Below, in pieces: positions 36,683 through 47,698 of a DNA stretch of 64,000 nucleotides. The stretch lies in the NCBI RefSeq assembly GCF_900184895.1, contig NZ_FXZK01000003.1:310001-374000 (forward strand), read 5' to 3'. The stretch comes from Flavimaricola marinus. Lineage in GTDB: Bacteria; Pseudomonadota; Alphaproteobacteria; Rhodobacterales; Rhodobacteraceae. The notes below the pieces were generated by a model. The model was given only the letters and a program-made list of their open reading frames with translations, was not told the origin of the DNA and ran no database searches. The position numbers and the translations under genes were made by a program. How positions within the stretch are numbered: the first letter of the stretch is position 1; each line of letters opens with the position of its first letter.

Positions 36683-38284
36683 ATGTTTCAAACCCTGAAA
36701 GACCACCTCGCCATCGTCGCCGACCGCCGCATCGAAGACATCTGCGACGCCGAGCGTGCCGCCGATTTCTCGGTTCAGACCGGCGATCTGGTGTTGGACT
36801 ATGCCAAGACCAACATCGATCCCCATGCCCGCGACATGCTGATCGACCTGCTCACCTCGACGGGCGTCGCAGAAAAACGCGAGGCGATGTTTACCGGCAA
36901 GCCGATCAACGAGACCGAGGGCCGGGCGGTGCTGCACACGGCGCTGCGCAACCTCGACGGGGCGCCGGTCATGGTGGATGGGCAGGACGTGATGCCCGAG
37001 GTTCTCGCCACGCTCGACCGGATGTCCGACTTTGCCGAGGCGGTCCGCGACGGCAGCTTCAAGGGGCAGGGCGGCAAGATCACCGATGTGGTCAACATCG
37101 GGATCGGTGGCTCTGACCTTGGCCCGGCGATGGCCGTGCGCGCCCTCAGCCCGTATCACGACGGCCCGCGCTGCCATTTCGTCTCGAACGTCGATCCGGC
37201 CGATATTGCCGAAGTGCTGCGCAGCTGCGATCCGGCGACGACGCTCGTGATCGTCGCCTCCAAGACCTTTACCACCATCGAGACGATGACCAACGCCCGC
37301 ACGGCCAAGGCATGGATGGGGGAAAGCGTCAGCGATCCCGCGGCGCAGTTCTGTGCATTGTCCACCTCCGCCGAAAAGACCTCGGCCTTCGGGATTCCCG
37401 GCGACCGGGTGTTCGGCTTCGAGGATTGGGTGGGCGGCCGCTATTCCATGTGGGGTCCGATCGGCCTGAGCCTGATGATCGCCATCGGCCCGGATGCGTT
37501 TCGTGCGTTTCTGCGTGGCGGGCAGGCGATGGATACCCATTTCCGCGCCGCCGACTGGCACGAGAACATGCCCGCCTTGCTCGCTCTCGTGGGCATCTGG
37601 CACAATCAGGTCTGCGGCTATGCCACCCGCGCGGTTCTGCCCTACGACAACCGTCTGGGCCGGTTGCCCGCTTATCTTCAGCAGCTCGAGATGGAGAGCA
37701 ACGGCAAGCGCGTCAGCATCGACGGGGCCGATCTGCCCTACGATTCCGGCCCTGTGGTCTGGGGCGAGCCCGGCACCAATGGTCAGCATGCGTTCTACCA
37801 GCTGATCCACCAAGGCACGCGGGTGATTCCGTGTGAATTCATGGTCGCTGCCCGTGGCCACGAAGAGGAATTGCACCACCAGCACCAGCTGCTGATAGCC
37901 AATTGCCTTGCGCAGTCCGAGGCGCTGATGCGCGGTCGCAGCCTCGACGAAGCCCGCGAGATCATGGCCGCCAAGGGCCTGACCGGCGACGAGCTGGATC
38001 GTCAGGCCCGCCACCGGGTGTTTCCGGGCAACCGCCCCTCGGTGACGCTGGTCTATCCGACGCTGGATCCGTTCACGCTGGGCCAGATCATTGCGCTCTA
38101 TGAACATCGGGTGTTCGTCGAGGGCGCGATTTTGGGGCTGAATTCCTATGACCAATGGGGCGTGGAACTGGGCAAAGAGCTTGCCACCGCGTTGCAGCCG
38201 GTGGTCGAGGGGAACGCCGGGACCGAGGGCAAGGACGGCTCGACCGCCGCGCTCGTCGAGTATCTGCGCCGCAACGGGGCCTAG
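36683..38284 (+). CDS. pgi: Glucose-6-phosphate isomerase
   Basis: Interconverts glucose 6-phosphate and fructose 6-phosphate (533 aa, long bacterial form). Both PGI signatures are present: [14 protein letters not shown] near residue 250 and [24 protein letters not shown]-type sequence near 355. The start is ATG 36683, just after the pgl stop. Grouping with zwf and pgl suggests cycling of fructose 6-phosphate back into the oxidative route, as in other organisms that lack phosphofructokinase. Confidence 0.97.
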   Translation: MFQTLKDHLAIVADRRIEDICDAERAADFSVQTGDLVLDYAKTNIDPHARDMLIDLLTSTGVAEKREAMFTGKPINETEGRAVLHTALRNLDGAPVMVDGQDVMPEVLATLDRMSDFAEAVRDGSFKGQGGKITDVVNIGIGGSDLGPAMAVRALSPYHDGPRCHFVSNVDPADIAEVLRSCDPATTLVIVASKTFTTIETMTNARTAKAWMGESVSDPAAQFCALSTSAEKTSAFGIPGDRVFGFEDWVGGRYSMWGPIGLSLMIAIGPDAFRAFLRGGQAMDTHFRAADWHENMPALLALVGIWHNQVCGYATRAVLPYDNRLGRLPAYLQQLEMESNGKRVSIDGADLPYDSGPVVWGEPGTNGQHAFYQLIHQGTRVIPCEFMVAARGHEEELHHQHQLLIANCLAQSEALMRGRSLDEAREIMAAKGLTGDELDRQARHRVFPGNRPSVTLVYPTLDPFTLGQIIALYEHRVFVEGAILGLNSYDQWGVELGKELATALQPVVEGNAGTEGKDGSTAALVEYLRRNGA

Positions 38285-38763
38285 GGCGTCAGCGGTGTGC
38301 CGCCGGCGCTGACCAGCAGGTCGCGCACGATTTCCGCGATCATCTCGTCGGGCAGGCGCACCTGCGCCACGCCGCCGTCGAATTGCGGCACCCGGATATA
38401 GTTGTCGGCGGTTACGAGATATCCGTCGGTGGTGGCGCTGGTCTGGAAACCGATCACATAGGTAGGCAGCGCCTCGACCGTGCCGTCATGGGCCAGAATC
38501 AGCGCGGCGGCAGAATCGGGGCTGGGCAGCGTTTCGCAAGTGACGGTCCCCTGTGTGGGGCGGCGCGCGGTCTGGCCCGGCGCGTTGCAGGCCGCGAAGG
38601 CGGCTCGGAGCAGATCTGTCGGATAGCTCGCGAAATAGGCCGTTTGCGCGCCCGGCGCACCGGGAGAGACCTGCGGCGCCGGGCTGCACCCCGCAAGAAT
38701 GAGCGCCAAAACAATGGCATATGCCGAATTTCCGGGCAGGGCGGGGCGGTTTGCTACGGTCAC
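38281..38763 (-). CDS. Hypothetical lipoprotein
   Basis: Unknown. I start at GTG 38763 (160 aa) because GGAG lies six bases before it and it gives a proper lipoprotein signal with lipobox LAGC (Cys26). The frame is open to 38883, but that part has no signal-like features. The mature part contains two Cys within the stretch ACNAPG...VTCETLP and a C-terminal helix. It converges on pgi with a 4-base overlap of stop codons. Confidence 0.65.
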   Translation of the reverse strand: MTVANRPALPGNSAYAIVLALILAGCSPAPQVSPGAPGAQTAYFASYPTDLLRAAFAACNAPGQTARRPTQGTVTCETLPSPDSAAALILAHDGTVEALPTYVIGFQTSATTDGYLVTADNYIRVPQFDGGVAQVRLPDEMIAEIVRDLLVSAGGTPLTP

Positions 38764-39325
38764 GCCTGTCTCCACTTGGTTGATGTAATCCTGACACAGC
38801 GCCTCGGGCGAGAGAAGCGCCATCGCGTCGCGGAGGGACACCAGATCGTGAGCGAAAGAGAATCGGTCGACCGGTTCACCCATATTCTGAGCACCGCTGG
38901 ATAAGCCTGCGCGGGTGTTGAGATTCTTGCCCCGACGTCAGCGGAGCGGATTCATTTACCTTCTGGGGACAAGTCGGGGGATGAATCGGAGAATAATCAA
39001 CCCGTGGTATATTCCGGGCTGGGTCAATCGAAAAAATACAGCATATAGTATTAAAATTCCGTTGACCCACGCGGGCGATGTGGTCCAGTTTGTGCTCGCT
39101 GACCGAAGAGACACAACATCTAGGCCGGGCAGCGCGGGGACGGAATCAAACAAACCAAGGGCGCTTTGAAGTGTGCCACGTGCTTTGGCGCACTGGTTTT
39201 CTTTGCCTGTCTTTCACCGCGTTGACCCCTCCACGTGCAGACGGCGGCAGGCAAGGTGCGATGCGCAGAGCGTCGTGAAGTTAAACAATCAGACGTCGCA
39301 GAGACGGCGATCAGAGGGGCAAGTC
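38764..39325. other. Long intergenic region upstream of nrdJ
   Basis: About 560 bases without a convincing gene. It is locally AT-rich around 39030-39060. It holds the inverted repeat GGGTCAA (39021-39027) / TTGACCC (39062-39068) enclosing a palindromic ATAC...GTAT site. I found no cobalamin riboswitch signature. Confidence 0.6.
39036..39051. promoter_or_regulatory. Possible NrdR-type box upstream of nrdJ
   Basis: ATACAGCATATAGTAT fits the NrdR consensus (acaCwAtATaTwGtgt) at about 12 of 16 positions. It lies inside a larger inverted repeat and about 275 bases before nrdJ. NrdR sites usually come in pairs about 31 bases apart; no clear second box is seen, so the call is tentative. Confidence 0.35.
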
Positions 39326-42300
39326 ATGAAGATTGAACGCGCATTTACCGCCAAGGGCAAAGACGCTTACGCCGGAATCGAATTCCGCTCGGGCTCCTCC
39401 GAGATCCGCAACCCTGACGGCACAGTCGTGTTCAAGCTCGAGAACCTCGAAGTCCCGGTGAAATGGAGCCAGGTCGCCTCGGACGTGATCGCTCAGAAAT
39501 ACTTCCGCAAGGCCGGCGTGCCCTCCAAGATCAAGCGCGTGAAGGAAAAGGGCGTGCCCGAGTTCCTGTGGCGCGGTGTGCCGGACGAAGGCGCCGAATT
39601 CGGCGGAGAGACCTCCGCCAAGCAGGTGTTCGACCGTCTGGCCGGCGCATGGACCTATTGGGGCTGGAAGGGTGGCTACTTCACCACCGAAGCCGACGCC
39701 CGCGCCTATTTCGACGAAATGCGTCACATGCTGGCGGCCCAGATGGCCGCTCCGAACAGCCCGCAGTGGTTCAACACCGGTCTGCATTGGGCTTACGGCA
39801 TCGACGGTCCGGCGCAGGGCCACTACTATGTCGACTACAAGACCGGCAAGCTGACCAAGTCGACCTCCTCCTACGAGCATCCGCAGCCGCACGCCTGCTT
39901 TATCCAGGGCGTGCAGGACGATCTGGTGAACGAAGGCGGGATCATGGACCTCTGGGTCCGCGAGGCGCGCCTGTTCAAGTATGGCTCCGGCACCGGCACC
40001 AACTTCTCCCATCTGCGCGGCGAGGGCGAAAAGCTGTCGGGCGGCGGCAAGTCCTCGGGCCTGATGGGTTTTCTCAAGATCGGTGACCGGGCCGCCGGGG
40101 CGATCAAGTCGGGCGGCACGACCCGCCGCGCCGCCAAGATGGTGATCGTCGATGCCGACCACCCCGATATCGAGGATTTCATCAACTGGAAGGTCATCGA
40201 AGAGCAGAAGGTGGCGTCGATCGTCGCGGGCTCCAAGATGCACGAGCAGAAGCTGAACGGCATCTTTGCCGCCATCCGTTCCTGGGACGGCGCCGAAGCC
40301 GACGCCTTTGATCCCAAGGTCAACGACGGCCTGAAGACGGCGATCCGCGAGGCCAAGAAGGTCGCGATCCCGGACACCTACGTCAAGCGCGTGCTGGACT
40401 ATGCCAAGCAGGGCCACACCTCGATCGAATTCCCGACATACGACACCGACTGGGATAGCGAGGCCTATGCGTCGGTCTCGGGCCAGAACTCCAATAACTC
40501 GATCCGCGTGACCGACGCCTTCCTCAAGGCCGTCGAGGAAGACGGCGACTGGGAGCTGATCAACCGCAAGGACGGCGGCGTCGCCAAGACGATCAAGGCC
40601 CGCGATCTGTGGGAGAAGGTCGGCCATGCCGCATGGGCCTGTGCCGATCCGGGCATCCAGTATCACGACACGGTCAACGCCTGGCACACTTGCCCCGAAG
40701 ACGGCCCGATCCGCGGATCCAACCCGTGCTCGGAATACATGTTCCTCGACGATACAGCCTGCAACCTTGCGTCGATGAACCTGCTGACCTTCTTCAAGAA
40801 CGGCGAATTCCAGTCCGACGCCTATATGCACGCCACCCGTCTGTGGACCCTGACGCTGGAGATCAGCGTGACCATGGCGCAGTTCCCGTCCAAGGAAATC
40901 GCACAATTGTCCTATGATTTCCGCACCTTGGGTCTGGGCTATGCCAATATCGGCGGCCTGTTGATGAACATGGGTCTGGGCTATGACAGCGACGAAGGCC
41001 GGGCCATGGCCGGTGCGCTGACCGCTGTGATGACCGGCGTGTCCTACGCCACCTCGGCAGAGATCGCCGGTGAGTTGGGCGCGTTCGCAGGCTATGAGCG
41101 CAACGCCAAGCACATGCTCCGCGTCATCCGCAACCACCGCAACGCGGCCCACGGCAACACCAGCGGCTACGAAGGCCTCGACGTGAAGCCTGTCGCGCTG
41201 GACCATGCCCGCTGCCCCGATCAGCGCCTGATCGAGCTGTCGATGTCGAGCTGGGACGAGGCGCTGCGCCTTGGCGAAAAGCACGGCTACCGCAACGCTC
41301 AGGTGTCGGTCATCGCCCCCACGGGCACCATCGGTCTGGTCATGGATTGCGATACGACCGGCATCGAGCCCGACTTTGCACTGGTGAAGTTCAAGAAGCT
41401 CGCCGGTGGTGGCTACTTCAAGATCATCAACCGCTCTGTTCCTGCCGGTCTGGAAAAGCTGGGCTACGGCTCGGCTCAGATCGAAGAGATCGTGAGCCAC
41501 GCTGTCGGTCACGGCACCTTGGGTCAGGCTCCGGGGATCAACCACGCCTCGCTGATCGGTCACGGCTTTGGCCCGAACGAGATCGCCAAGGTCGAGGCCG
41601 CGCTGCCGAGCGCCTTCGACATCCGCTTTGTGTTCAACCAGTGGACGCTGGGCGAGGATTTCTGCACCAAGACGCTGGGCATTCCGGCTGAAAAGCTGAA
41701 CGATCCGTCCTTTGACCTGCTCCGCTCGCTGGGCTTTTCCAAGGCCGAGGTCGAGGCCGCCAACGATCATGTCTGCGGCACCATGACCTTGGAGGGTGCG
41801 CCGCACCTGAAGGAAGAGCACTACTCGGTCTTTGACTGCGCCAACCCCTGCGGCAAGAAGGGCAAGCGTTTCCTCAGCGTCGACAGCCACATCCACATGA
41901 TGGCCGCGGCCCAGTCGTTCATCTCGGGCGCGATCTCCAAGACGATCAACATGCCCAACGACGCGACGATCGAGGATTGCCAGAAGGCCTACGAGCTGTC
42001 GTGGTCGCTGGGCGTCAAGGCCAACGCGCTGTATCGCGATGGATCCAAGCTGTCGCAGCCTCTGGCCTCTGCGCTGATCGAAGACGACGACGACGCCGCC
42101 GAGACACTGGCAACGGGGACACCGCAAGCCAAGGCCGAAGTGCTGGCCGAGAAGATCATCGAGAAGGTCATCATCCAGGAGGTGCGCAACCGCGAACGCG
42201 AGAAGATGCCGCAGCGCCGCAAGGGCTATACCCAGAAGGCGATGGTCGGCGGCCACAAGGTCTATCTGCGCACCGGCGAATATGCCGATGGTCAGTTGGG

Positions 42301-43006
42301 CGAGATCTTCATCGACATGCACAAGGAAGGTGCCGGTTTCCGCGCCATGATGAACAACTTTGCCATCGCGGTGTCGGTCGGTCTGCAATACGGGGTGCCG
42401 CTCGAGGAGTTCGTCGACGCCTTCACCTTCACCAAGTTCGAGCCGGCCGGCATGGTTCAGGGCAACGACAGCATCAAGCAAGCGACCTCGATCCTCGACT
42501 ACATCTTCCGCGAATTGGCCGTGTCCTATCTGGATCGCACCGATCTGGCGCATGTGAAGCCCGAGGGTCATTCCTTCGACGACATCGGTCGCGGCGAAGA
42601 AGAGGGCAAGTCCAACATCCGCGCTCCGAGCGAGACGGCGGCCAACAAGTCCTTGGAAGTGCTCAAGCAAATCAGCTCCACCGGCTATTTGCGCAAGCGG
42701 GTGCCACAGGATCTGGTGGTGTTGCAGGGCGGCATGGGCTCTGTCGCCTTCGACGGATCGAGCGATCCGCAGACCGCGCTGGCAACCCTTGTCCCGGCGG
42801 TGAGCGCCGCGGCGGGCCAGACGATCACGTCGGTGTCGACACAGACCACGACCGCCACGAGCAGCACCAGCCTGACGGCACGCGACAAGGCCAAGATGCA
42901 GGGCTACGAGGGTGATCCTTGCGGCGAATGCGGCAACTACACGCTGGTGCGCAACGGCACCTGCATGAAGTGCAACACATGCGGCGGCACCTCCGGGTGT
43001 AGCTGA
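39326..43006 (+). CDS. nrdJ: Class II (B12-dependent) ribonucleoside-diphosphate reductase
   Basis: Makes deoxyribonucleotides with adenosylcobalamin as radical source, independent of oxygen (1226 aa, as for long NrdJ proteins). I start at ATG 39326 after AGAGGGG. The N-terminal region has no ATP cone; the barrel shows the [16 protein letters not shown] radical-site loop near residue 468 and [20 protein letters not shown] near 660. The C-terminus ends with redox-active CxxC pairs ([10 protein letters not shown], then CMKCNTCGG). The enzyme explains the need for the cob genes at 27-31 kb. No class I or III reductase is in the window. Confidence 0.97.
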   Translation: MKIERAFTAKGKDAYAGIEFRSGSSEIRNPDGTVVFKLENLEVPVKWSQVASDVIAQKYFRKAGVPSKIKRVKEKGVPEFLWRGVPDEGAEFGGETSAKQVFDRLAGAWTYWGWKGGYFTTEADARAYFDEMRHMLAAQMAAPNSPQWFNTGLHWAYGIDGPAQGHYYVDYKTGKLTKSTSSYEHPQPHACFIQGVQDDLVNEGGIMDLWVREARLFKYGSGTGTNFSHLRGEGEKLSGGGKSSGLMGFLKIGDRAAGAIKSGGTTRRAAKMVIVDADHPDIEDFINWKVIEEQKVASIVAGSKMHEQKLNGIFAAIRSWDGAEADAFDPKVNDGLKTAIREAKKVAIPDTYVKRVLDYAKQGHTSIEFPTYDTDWDSEAYASVSGQNSNNSIRVTDAFLKAVEEDGDWELINRKDGGVAKTIKARDLWEKVGHAAWACADPGIQYHDTVNAWHTCPEDGPIRGSNPCSEYMFLDDTACNLASMNLLTFFKNGEFQSDAYMHATRLWTLTLEISVTMAQFPSKEIAQLSYDFRTLGLGYANIGGLLMNMGLGYDSDEGRAMAGALTAVMTGVSYATSAEIAGELGAFAGYERNAKHMLRVIRNHRNAAHGNTSGYEGLDVKPVALDHARCPDQRLIELSMSSWDEALRLGEKHGYRNAQVSVIAPTGTIGLVMDCDTTGIEPDFALVKFKKLAGGGYFKIINRSVPAGLEKLGYGSAQIEEIVSHAVGHGTLGQAPGINHASLIGHGFGPNEIAKVEAALPSAFDIRFVFNQWTLGEDFCTKTLGIPAEKLNDPSFDLLRSLGFSKAEVEAANDHVCGTMTLEGAPHLKEEHYSVFDCANPCGKKGKRFLSVDSHIHMMAAAQSFISGAISKTINMPNDATIEDCQKAYELSWSLGVKANALYRDGSKLSQPLASALIEDDDDAAETLATGTPQAKAEVLAEKIIEKVIIQEVRNREREKMPQRRKGYTQKAMVGGHKVYLRTGEYADGQLGEIFIDMHKEGAGFRAMMNNFAIAVSVGLQYGVPLEEFVDAFTFTKFEPAGMVQGNDSIKQATSILDYIFRELAVSYLDRTDLAHVKPEGHSFDDIGRGEEEGKSNIRAPSETAANKSLEVLKQISSTGYLRKRVPQDLVVLQGGMGSVAFDGSSDPQTALATLVPAVSAAAGQTITSVSTQTTTATSSTSLTARDKAKMQGYEGDPCGECGNYTLVRNGTCMKCNTCGGTSGCS

Positions 43007-43057
43007 CAAGATTAGGGGCGGGCGGGCCGCAGTTTCTGCGAAACCGCTCTCCCCGCG

Positions 43058-43090
43058 CCGCAGATTTCCCTTGGGAAATCCGCGGGTTTT
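43058..43090 (+). terminator. Hairpin after nrdJ, probable terminator
   Basis: GATTTCCC TT GGGAAATC is a perfect 8-base stem with a 2-base loop, flanked by CGCA / CGCG and followed by GGGTTTT. A second hairpin (GAGGCG...CGCCTC, 43094-43113) follows directly. The tract sits 52 bases after the nrdJ stop. Confidence 0.5.
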
Positions 43091-43181
43091 CCGAGGCGGG
43101 TGCGCTCGCCTCTGACGTGGATCAGGCCGCAGGCAAAAAACACCGGGCGGTACAAATAACTGAGCTTGATTCGCGAACCTC

Positions 43182-43206
43182 GGGGCCCCTTCGGGGGCCC
43201 CTTTTT
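43182..43206 (+). terminator. Strong intrinsic terminator with UUCG loop
   Basis: GGGGCCCC TTCG GGGGCCCC TTTTT: eight GC pairs, a UUCG tetraloop and five T's. It ends only 14 bases before the start codon of the following membrane-protein gene. It would stop any transcript coming from nrdJ. Confidence 0.9.
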
Positions 43207-43220
43207 CCTTGAGGGTGCCG

Positions 43221-43925
43221 ATGCCGTACAGAAGCCTGAACCCCGACAAGATCATCGCGACGGCCACCAAACTGGAAGCCCGCGTGGCGACCCGATTTCC
43301 AGAGTCCGGCCTGCGACTGGTGGCTGTCGAACTGGTCGTGCTCAGCGGCGATATCGCCCGTGCGGCTCACAAGCTCGAAGGCCCGATCTGGAGTTTGCGC
43401 CTGCTGTTGCTGGGCGTCGTGATCTGCGGGGCGCTGACCTTTGCCTATGTCGGCACGTTCCTGTCCTTTGACCGCCTAACCGGAATCGCACTTCGCTCGG
43501 TCGAGAGTATCGAGGCGGTCATCAATACGGCCATCCTTGCGGGGCTGGGCCTGACCGCCCTGATCAAGACCGAGGCCCGGATCAAGCGCGACCGGGTGAT
43601 CGGCCACCTGCATTCGCTCCGCTCGATCGTCCATGTGATCGACATGCACCAACTGACCAAGGACCCGGTCGTCCTTTTGGCCGGCTACCAGCGCACGGCC
43701 GCCTCGCCGGAGCGTCTGCTGACCCCGGCGGAACTGACCCGCTACCTGGACTATTGCTCCGAGATGATTTCGATCACCGGCAAGCTGGCGGCCCTGTTTT
43801 CCCAATCCGTCACCGACGAAGGGGTGATCGAGGCGGTCAACGACATCGAGATGCTGGGCAGCACCCTGTCGCGCAAGGTCTGGCAAAAGATCATGCTTTT
43901 GGAGAGCCGGCTCCCGGATATGTGA
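43221..43925 (+). CDS. Hypothetical membrane protein
   Basis: Unrecognised protein (234 aa from ATG 43221, GAGGG six bases upstream). Two membrane segments, around residues 60-83 and 98-115, with cytoplasmic flanks; the C-terminal 120 residues are charged and helical ([25 protein letters not shown]). Its start lies directly behind an intrinsic terminator, leaving no room for a promoter between the two. It either starts upstream and reads through, or is controlled by attenuation. Confidence 0.8.
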   Translation: MPYRSLNPDKIIATATKLEARVATRFPESGLRLVAVELVVLSGDIARAAHKLEGPIWSLRLLLLGVVICGALTFAYVGTFLSFDRLTGIALRSVESIEAVINTAILAGLGLTALIKTEARIKRDRVIGHLHSLRSIVHVIDMHQLTKDPVVLLAGYQRTAASPERLLTPAELTRYLDYCSEMISITGKLAALFSQSVTDEGVIEAVNDIEMLGSTLSRKVWQKIMLLESRLPDM

Positions 43926-44022
43926 ATCGGCCCGAGGCTGCGCGAGGTCGATCCCCTGCGTGGCGACGCTCATCCGGCCCACCGCCGCATCGCGCGTTGT
44001 CCTGTGGTTGCCAATCGAAGTC

Positions 44023-44038
44023 GTATACAACGGTATAC
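44023..44038. promoter_or_regulatory. Inverted repeat GTATAC-N4-GTATAC upstream of icd
   Basis: GTATAC AACG GTATAC, two identical self-complementary hexamers, about 60 bases before the icd ATG in a GC-rich background. Dyads with TATAC halves are common operators of GntR-family regulators. Which regulator binds is unknown. Confidence 0.5.
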
Positions 44039-44098
44039 TGTCGACGTCCGCGATCACTTGGGGTATGCAGTGGCAAAACCACTTCCAAGGGGATTCCC

Positions 44099-46288
44099 AT
44101 GTCCGATATCATCTATACCAAAGTGGACGAAGCGCCGGAATTGGCGTCTGCGTCGTTGCTCCCGATCATCCAGTCCTTCGCGGCTGCGGCCGGGGTGTCC
44201 GTGGGCACAAAGGATATCAGCCTGGCGGGCCGCATCCTCGCGGCGTTTCCCGAGCATCTGAAGGAAGACCAGCGCCAGTCCGACGATCTGGCCGAGCTTG
44301 GCCGGCTGGTGAAGACCGCCGAAGCCAACGTGATCAAGCTGCCGAACATCTCGGCCTCGGTGCCGCAGTTGGTCGCCGCGATCAAGGAGCTTCAGTCGCA
44401 GGGCTATGCGATCCCCGACTACCCGGAGGCCCCTGCGACCGACGCCGAAAAGGACGCCCGCGCCAAGTATGACGCGCTCAAGGGCTCTGCCGTGAACCCG
44501 GTTCTGCGCGAGGGCAATTCCGACCGCCGGGCGGCCAAGGCCGTCAAGAGCTTTGCCCAGAACAACCCGCATCGGATGGGCGACTGGACCGCAGACAGCA
44601 AGACACATGTGTCGTCGATGTCGGGCGGTGATTTCTTCTCAAACGAAGTTTCGGCCACGCTGGACAAGGACACCACCGCCAAGATCGTGTTGGTGTCGGA
44701 CGAGGGCGAAACCGTGCTCAAGGAGGGCGTCAGCTATCCCGCTGGCACCGTCGTCGACGCCACCTTCATGAGTGCCGCCGCGCTCAAGGCGTTTCTGGCC
44801 GAGCAGATCGAGGCGACCAAAGACGAAGGCACCCTGTTCTCGCTGCATATGAAGGCGACCATGATGAAGGTCTCCGACCCGATCATCTTTGGTCACGCCG
44901 TCAAAGCCTTCCTCGCCCCGGTGTTCGAGAAGCACGCCGCCGCGATGGCCGATCTGGGGGTGAACCCGAACGCGGGCCTCGGCGATCTGCTGGCGCGGGT
45001 CAAGGACAACGCCGCGATCATGGCCGATATCGATGCCTGCATGGCCGCCCGTCCGCCGATGTATATGGTGGATTCTGACAAGGGGATCACCAACCTGCAC
45101 GTCTCGTCCGACGTGATCATCGACGCCTCCATGCCTGCGCTGATCCGCGCTGGCGGCAAGGGCTGGGGCCCGGATGGCAAGGAATCCGACACCAACTGCG
45201 TGATCCCGGACAATTCCTATGCACCGGTCTATGACGAGACGATCAAGTTCTTCAAAGAAAACGGCAAGCTGAACCCGGCCACCGCAGGCACCGTCCAGAA
45301 CATCGGCCTGATGGCGCAGAAGGCCGAGGAATACGGCTCTCACCCGACCACCTTCGAGATCCCCCATGCGGGGACCGTCAAGATGATCCTCGACGACGGC
45401 ACCGTCCTGCACGAGCACAAGGTCGAGGCGGGCGACATCTGGCGCTCTGCCTCCGCCCGCAAGGCGCCGATCGAAGACTGGGTGAATCTGGCCATCGACC
45501 GCCAGAAGGCCGAAGGCTGCCGCGCGATCTTCTGGCTGGATGCGGACCGCGCCCACGATGCCGAGCTGATCGCCTATGTCACCCCGATCCTCGAGGCCAA
45601 GGGCGTTGCCGACAAGTTCGAGATCATGGCCCCGCGTGAGGCGACCCGCGCCTCGTTCGAGACCATCACCAAGGGCGAAAACACCATCGCGATCACCGGC
45701 AACGTGCTGCGCGACTATCTGACGGACCTGTTCCCGATCCTCGAGCTTGCGACCTCGGCCAAGATGCTGTCGATCGTCAAGCTGATGAACGGCGGCGGCC
45801 TGTTCGAGACCGGGGCAGGCGGCTCTGCCCCCAAGCACGTGCAACAGCTCGTCGAGCAGAACCACCTGCGCTGGGACAGCCTTGGTGAATTCTGCGCCTT
45901 GGGCGAAAGCCTGACCTTCCTTGCGGATGTGAAATCCAATGAGAAGGCCCGCGTGCTCGGCAAGGCGGTGGATGCCGCGACGCAGGGCATCCTCGACAAT
46001 GGCCGCTCGCCTTCGCGCAAGGTCGGCGAGCCTGACAACCGCGACAGCCACTACTGGTTTGCCCGCTACTGGGCCGAGGCGCTGGCCGCGCAGAGCGACG
46101 ATGCCGAACTGGCTAAGCATTTCGGCCCGATTGCCGAGGCGCTGGCCGCGAACGAAGCGGCGATCCTGTCCGAGCTCGCCGCCGTTCAAGGCCCTGCTGT
46201 CGACCTGGGGGGCTATTACAAGACCGACGCCGCCAAGACCGCCGCCGTGATGCGCCCCTCGAAGACGCTGAACGACATCATCGGCTAA
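44099..46288 (+). CDS. icd: NADP-dependent isocitrate dehydrogenase, monomeric type
   Basis: Oxidative decarboxylation of isocitrate to 2-oxoglutarate in the TCA cycle. 729 aa from ATG 44099 after AAGGGG; this size and the sequence ([45 protein letters not shown]-like [12 protein letters not shown]) identify the monomeric IDH family, unlike the 400-residue dimeric enzymes. A strong hairpin follows the gene. No second icd is in the window. Confidence 0.95.
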   Translation: MSDIIYTKVDEAPELASASLLPIIQSFAAAAGVSVGTKDISLAGRILAAFPEHLKEDQRQSDDLAELGRLVKTAEANVIKLPNISASVPQLVAAIKELQSQGYAIPDYPEAPATDAEKDARAKYDALKGSAVNPVLREGNSDRRAAKAVKSFAQNNPHRMGDWTADSKTHVSSMSGGDFFSNEVSATLDKDTTAKIVLVSDEGETVLKEGVSYPAGTVVDATFMSAAALKAFLAEQIEATKDEGTLFSLHMKATMMKVSDPIIFGHAVKAFLAPVFEKHAAAMADLGVNPNAGLGDLLARVKDNAAIMADIDACMAARPPMYMVDSDKGITNLHVSSDVIIDASMPALIRAGGKGWGPDGKESDTNCVIPDNSYAPVYDETIKFFKENGKLNPATAGTVQNIGLMAQKAEEYGSHPTTFEIPHAGTVKMILDDGTVLHEHKVEAGDIWRSASARKAPIEDWVNLAIDRQKAEGCRAIFWLDADRAHDAELIAYVTPILEAKGVADKFEIMAPREATRASFETITKGENTIAITGNVLRDYLTDLFPILELATSAKMLSIVKLMNGGGLFETGAGGSAPKHVQQLVEQNHLRWDSLGEFCALGESLTFLADVKSNEKARVLGKAVDAATQGILDNGRSPSRKVGEPDNRDSHYWFARYWAEALAAQSDDAELAKHFGPIAEALAANEAAILSELAAVQGPAVDLGGYYKTDAAKTAAVMRPSKTLNDIIG

Positions 46289-46307
46289 GTCGGTTTTGTG
46301 ATGCTTC

Positions 46308-46346
46308 GGGCCGCGCCTCCGATGATCGGGGCGCGGCCCGTTCTTT
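46308..46346 (+). terminator. Terminator after icd, possibly bidirectional
   Basis: GGGCCGCGCC and GGCGCGGCCC form a perfect 10-base stem with a 12-base loop, followed by GTTCTTT. It lies between the convergent icd and ABC-ATPase genes and could serve both. Confidence 0.75.
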
Positions 46347-46366
46347 GCGATTGCCGCAAGATCGGG

Positions 46367-47698
46367 TCAGCCGAGCACGCAGGCCGCGAGGTGATCCGGT
46401 CCGCGCCGGGTTAGCTTGATGTCTTCGGCCTGCCGGAACCGGACGCGCAGCTTTGTGCCGGTGGTTTCGGCCAGTTCCAATGCATCCCGGAAGGGCTGCG
46501 GCACGGCCTCTGATGCAAGCACCGCCGCCATCTTTTGGGCCGCGTCCGCATCCTCAAACACCAGTGTTCCGGCAAAATCGCTCTCACGCGTGACGTCTGT
46601 CAGCGTGTCGCAGAGTGCCTCGTGTCGTTCAAGAATGCGCACGATATCGTCAATCTCCCAGCCGCATTGTGCGGTGGCGACAGGACAGCGTGTGTGAAAC
46701 CGGCACCCGCGTGGCGGCCGCGCCGGATCGGGCACGGCACCGTCCAGAACCGCCTTGTTTTCGCTGGCTGCCCCCGCCGGGCCGAGATCCAGCTTGGCGG
46801 CCATCAGCGCCCGTGTATAGGGGTGGGCCGAGGCGTCGAATATCGACCGTGTTGGTCCTGCTTCCACCACCTTGCCCAGATACATGGTCACGATCCGGTC
46901 CGCCATGTGTTCGACCACCGACAGATCATGGGTGACGAAGAGATAGGCGAGGTTCCGTTCGGCCTGTAGGTCGTTGAGAAGGTTCAGGATCTGGGCCTGA
47001 ACCGAGACGTCCAGCGCGCTCGTCGGCTCATCGAGGATGATCAGCTCTGGATCGAGCGCCAAGGCCCGGGCAATCGAGATCCGCTGTCTCTGCCCGCCGG
47101 AAAACTGGTGCGGATAGCGGTAGAGGTGCTGCCGACCGAGCCCCACTTGTTCGAGCAGTTCGACGACCCGTTCGGTCAGATCAGAGCCGGAGGCCTCCTT
47201 GTGAACCCGCAAGGGCCGTCCGACCAGGTCAATGACAAGGTGACGGGGGTTGAGCGACGAAAAGCTGTCCTGAAACACCATCTGGCAATTGCGCCGAAAC
47301 CGGTTCTTGGCCTCGATGGGCATGGTCTCGATGCCGTGGGCGGCGTTGATCGCGGCCAGCGCCGCGTGTCGCTCTGCTTCGGGCAAGGTCTGGGCGGCGT
47401 CCAAAGCAGCGAGGCTGCTGCTGTCGAGGTCGTAATAGGTCTGCCCCGAGGTCGGCGCGATCAGCCCGCTGACCAGCCGCCCCAACGTGGTCTTGCCGCA
47501 GCCGGATTCGCCCACGAGCCCGAGGGTTTCGCCCCGTCGGATGTCAAAGCTGACGCCATCGACCGCCCGCACCTGACCGACCACCCGCTGAAGCGCTCCG
47601 GACCGGATCGGGTAGTGTTTGGCCACATCGCGCACGCTGAGCAGGGTGCCGCCGTCCTTGCTCGCATCGGGGGTAAAGCTCGATTGCAGCCGGGTCAT
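46367..47698 (-). CDS. Peptide/nickel-class ABC importer ATPase (DppF/OppF type)
   Basis: Cytoplasmic ATPase subunit (443 aa, about 100 longer than usual). Walker A GESGCGKT (63-70), Q-loop Gln143 in VFQDSF, signature FSGGQ (199-203), Walker B LIILDE (219-224). An insert of about 40 helical residues (95-132) lies between Walker A and the Q-loop. The oligopeptide-type C-terminus has Cys332, Cys338, Cys345 and Cys363, possibly a metal or Fe-S site, followed by an unusual extra tail of about 75 residues. It overlaps the upstream ATPase gene by 4 bases. Confidence 0.93.
   Translation of the reverse strand: MTRLQSSFTPDASKDGGTLLSVRDVAKHYPIRSGALQRVVGQVRAVDGVSFDIRRGETLGLVGESGCGKTTLGRLVSGLIAPTSGQTYYDLDSSSLAALDAAQTLPEAERHAALAAINAAHGIETMPIEAKNRFRRNCQMVFQDSFSSLNPRHLVIDLVGRPLRVHKEASGSDLTERVVELLEQVGLGRQHLYRYPHQFSGGQRQRISIARALALDPELIILDEPTSALDVSVQAQILNLLNDLQAERNLAYLFVTHDLSVVEHMADRIVTMYLGKVVEAGPTRSIFDASAHPYTRALMAAKLDLGPAGAASENKAVLDGAVPDPARPPRGCRFHTRCPVATAQCGWEIDDIVRILERHEALCDTLTDVTRESDFAGTLVFEDADAAQKMAAVLASEAVPQPFRDALELAETTGTKLRVRFRQAEDIKLTRRGPDHLAACVLG

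Noticed and set aside
38990-39020. Second NrdR box next to the candidate at 39036
   Set aside because: CCCGTGGTATATTCCGGG is partly symmetric, but aligns poorly to the consensus and its spacing (about 34 bases centre to centre) is off the usual 31-32.
39311-43270. Very long open frame (about 1300 codons) antisense to nrdJ
   Set aside because: A mirror of GC-rich codon usage. It has no ribosome site, no recognisable protein pattern, and lies across a fully conserved reductase gene.
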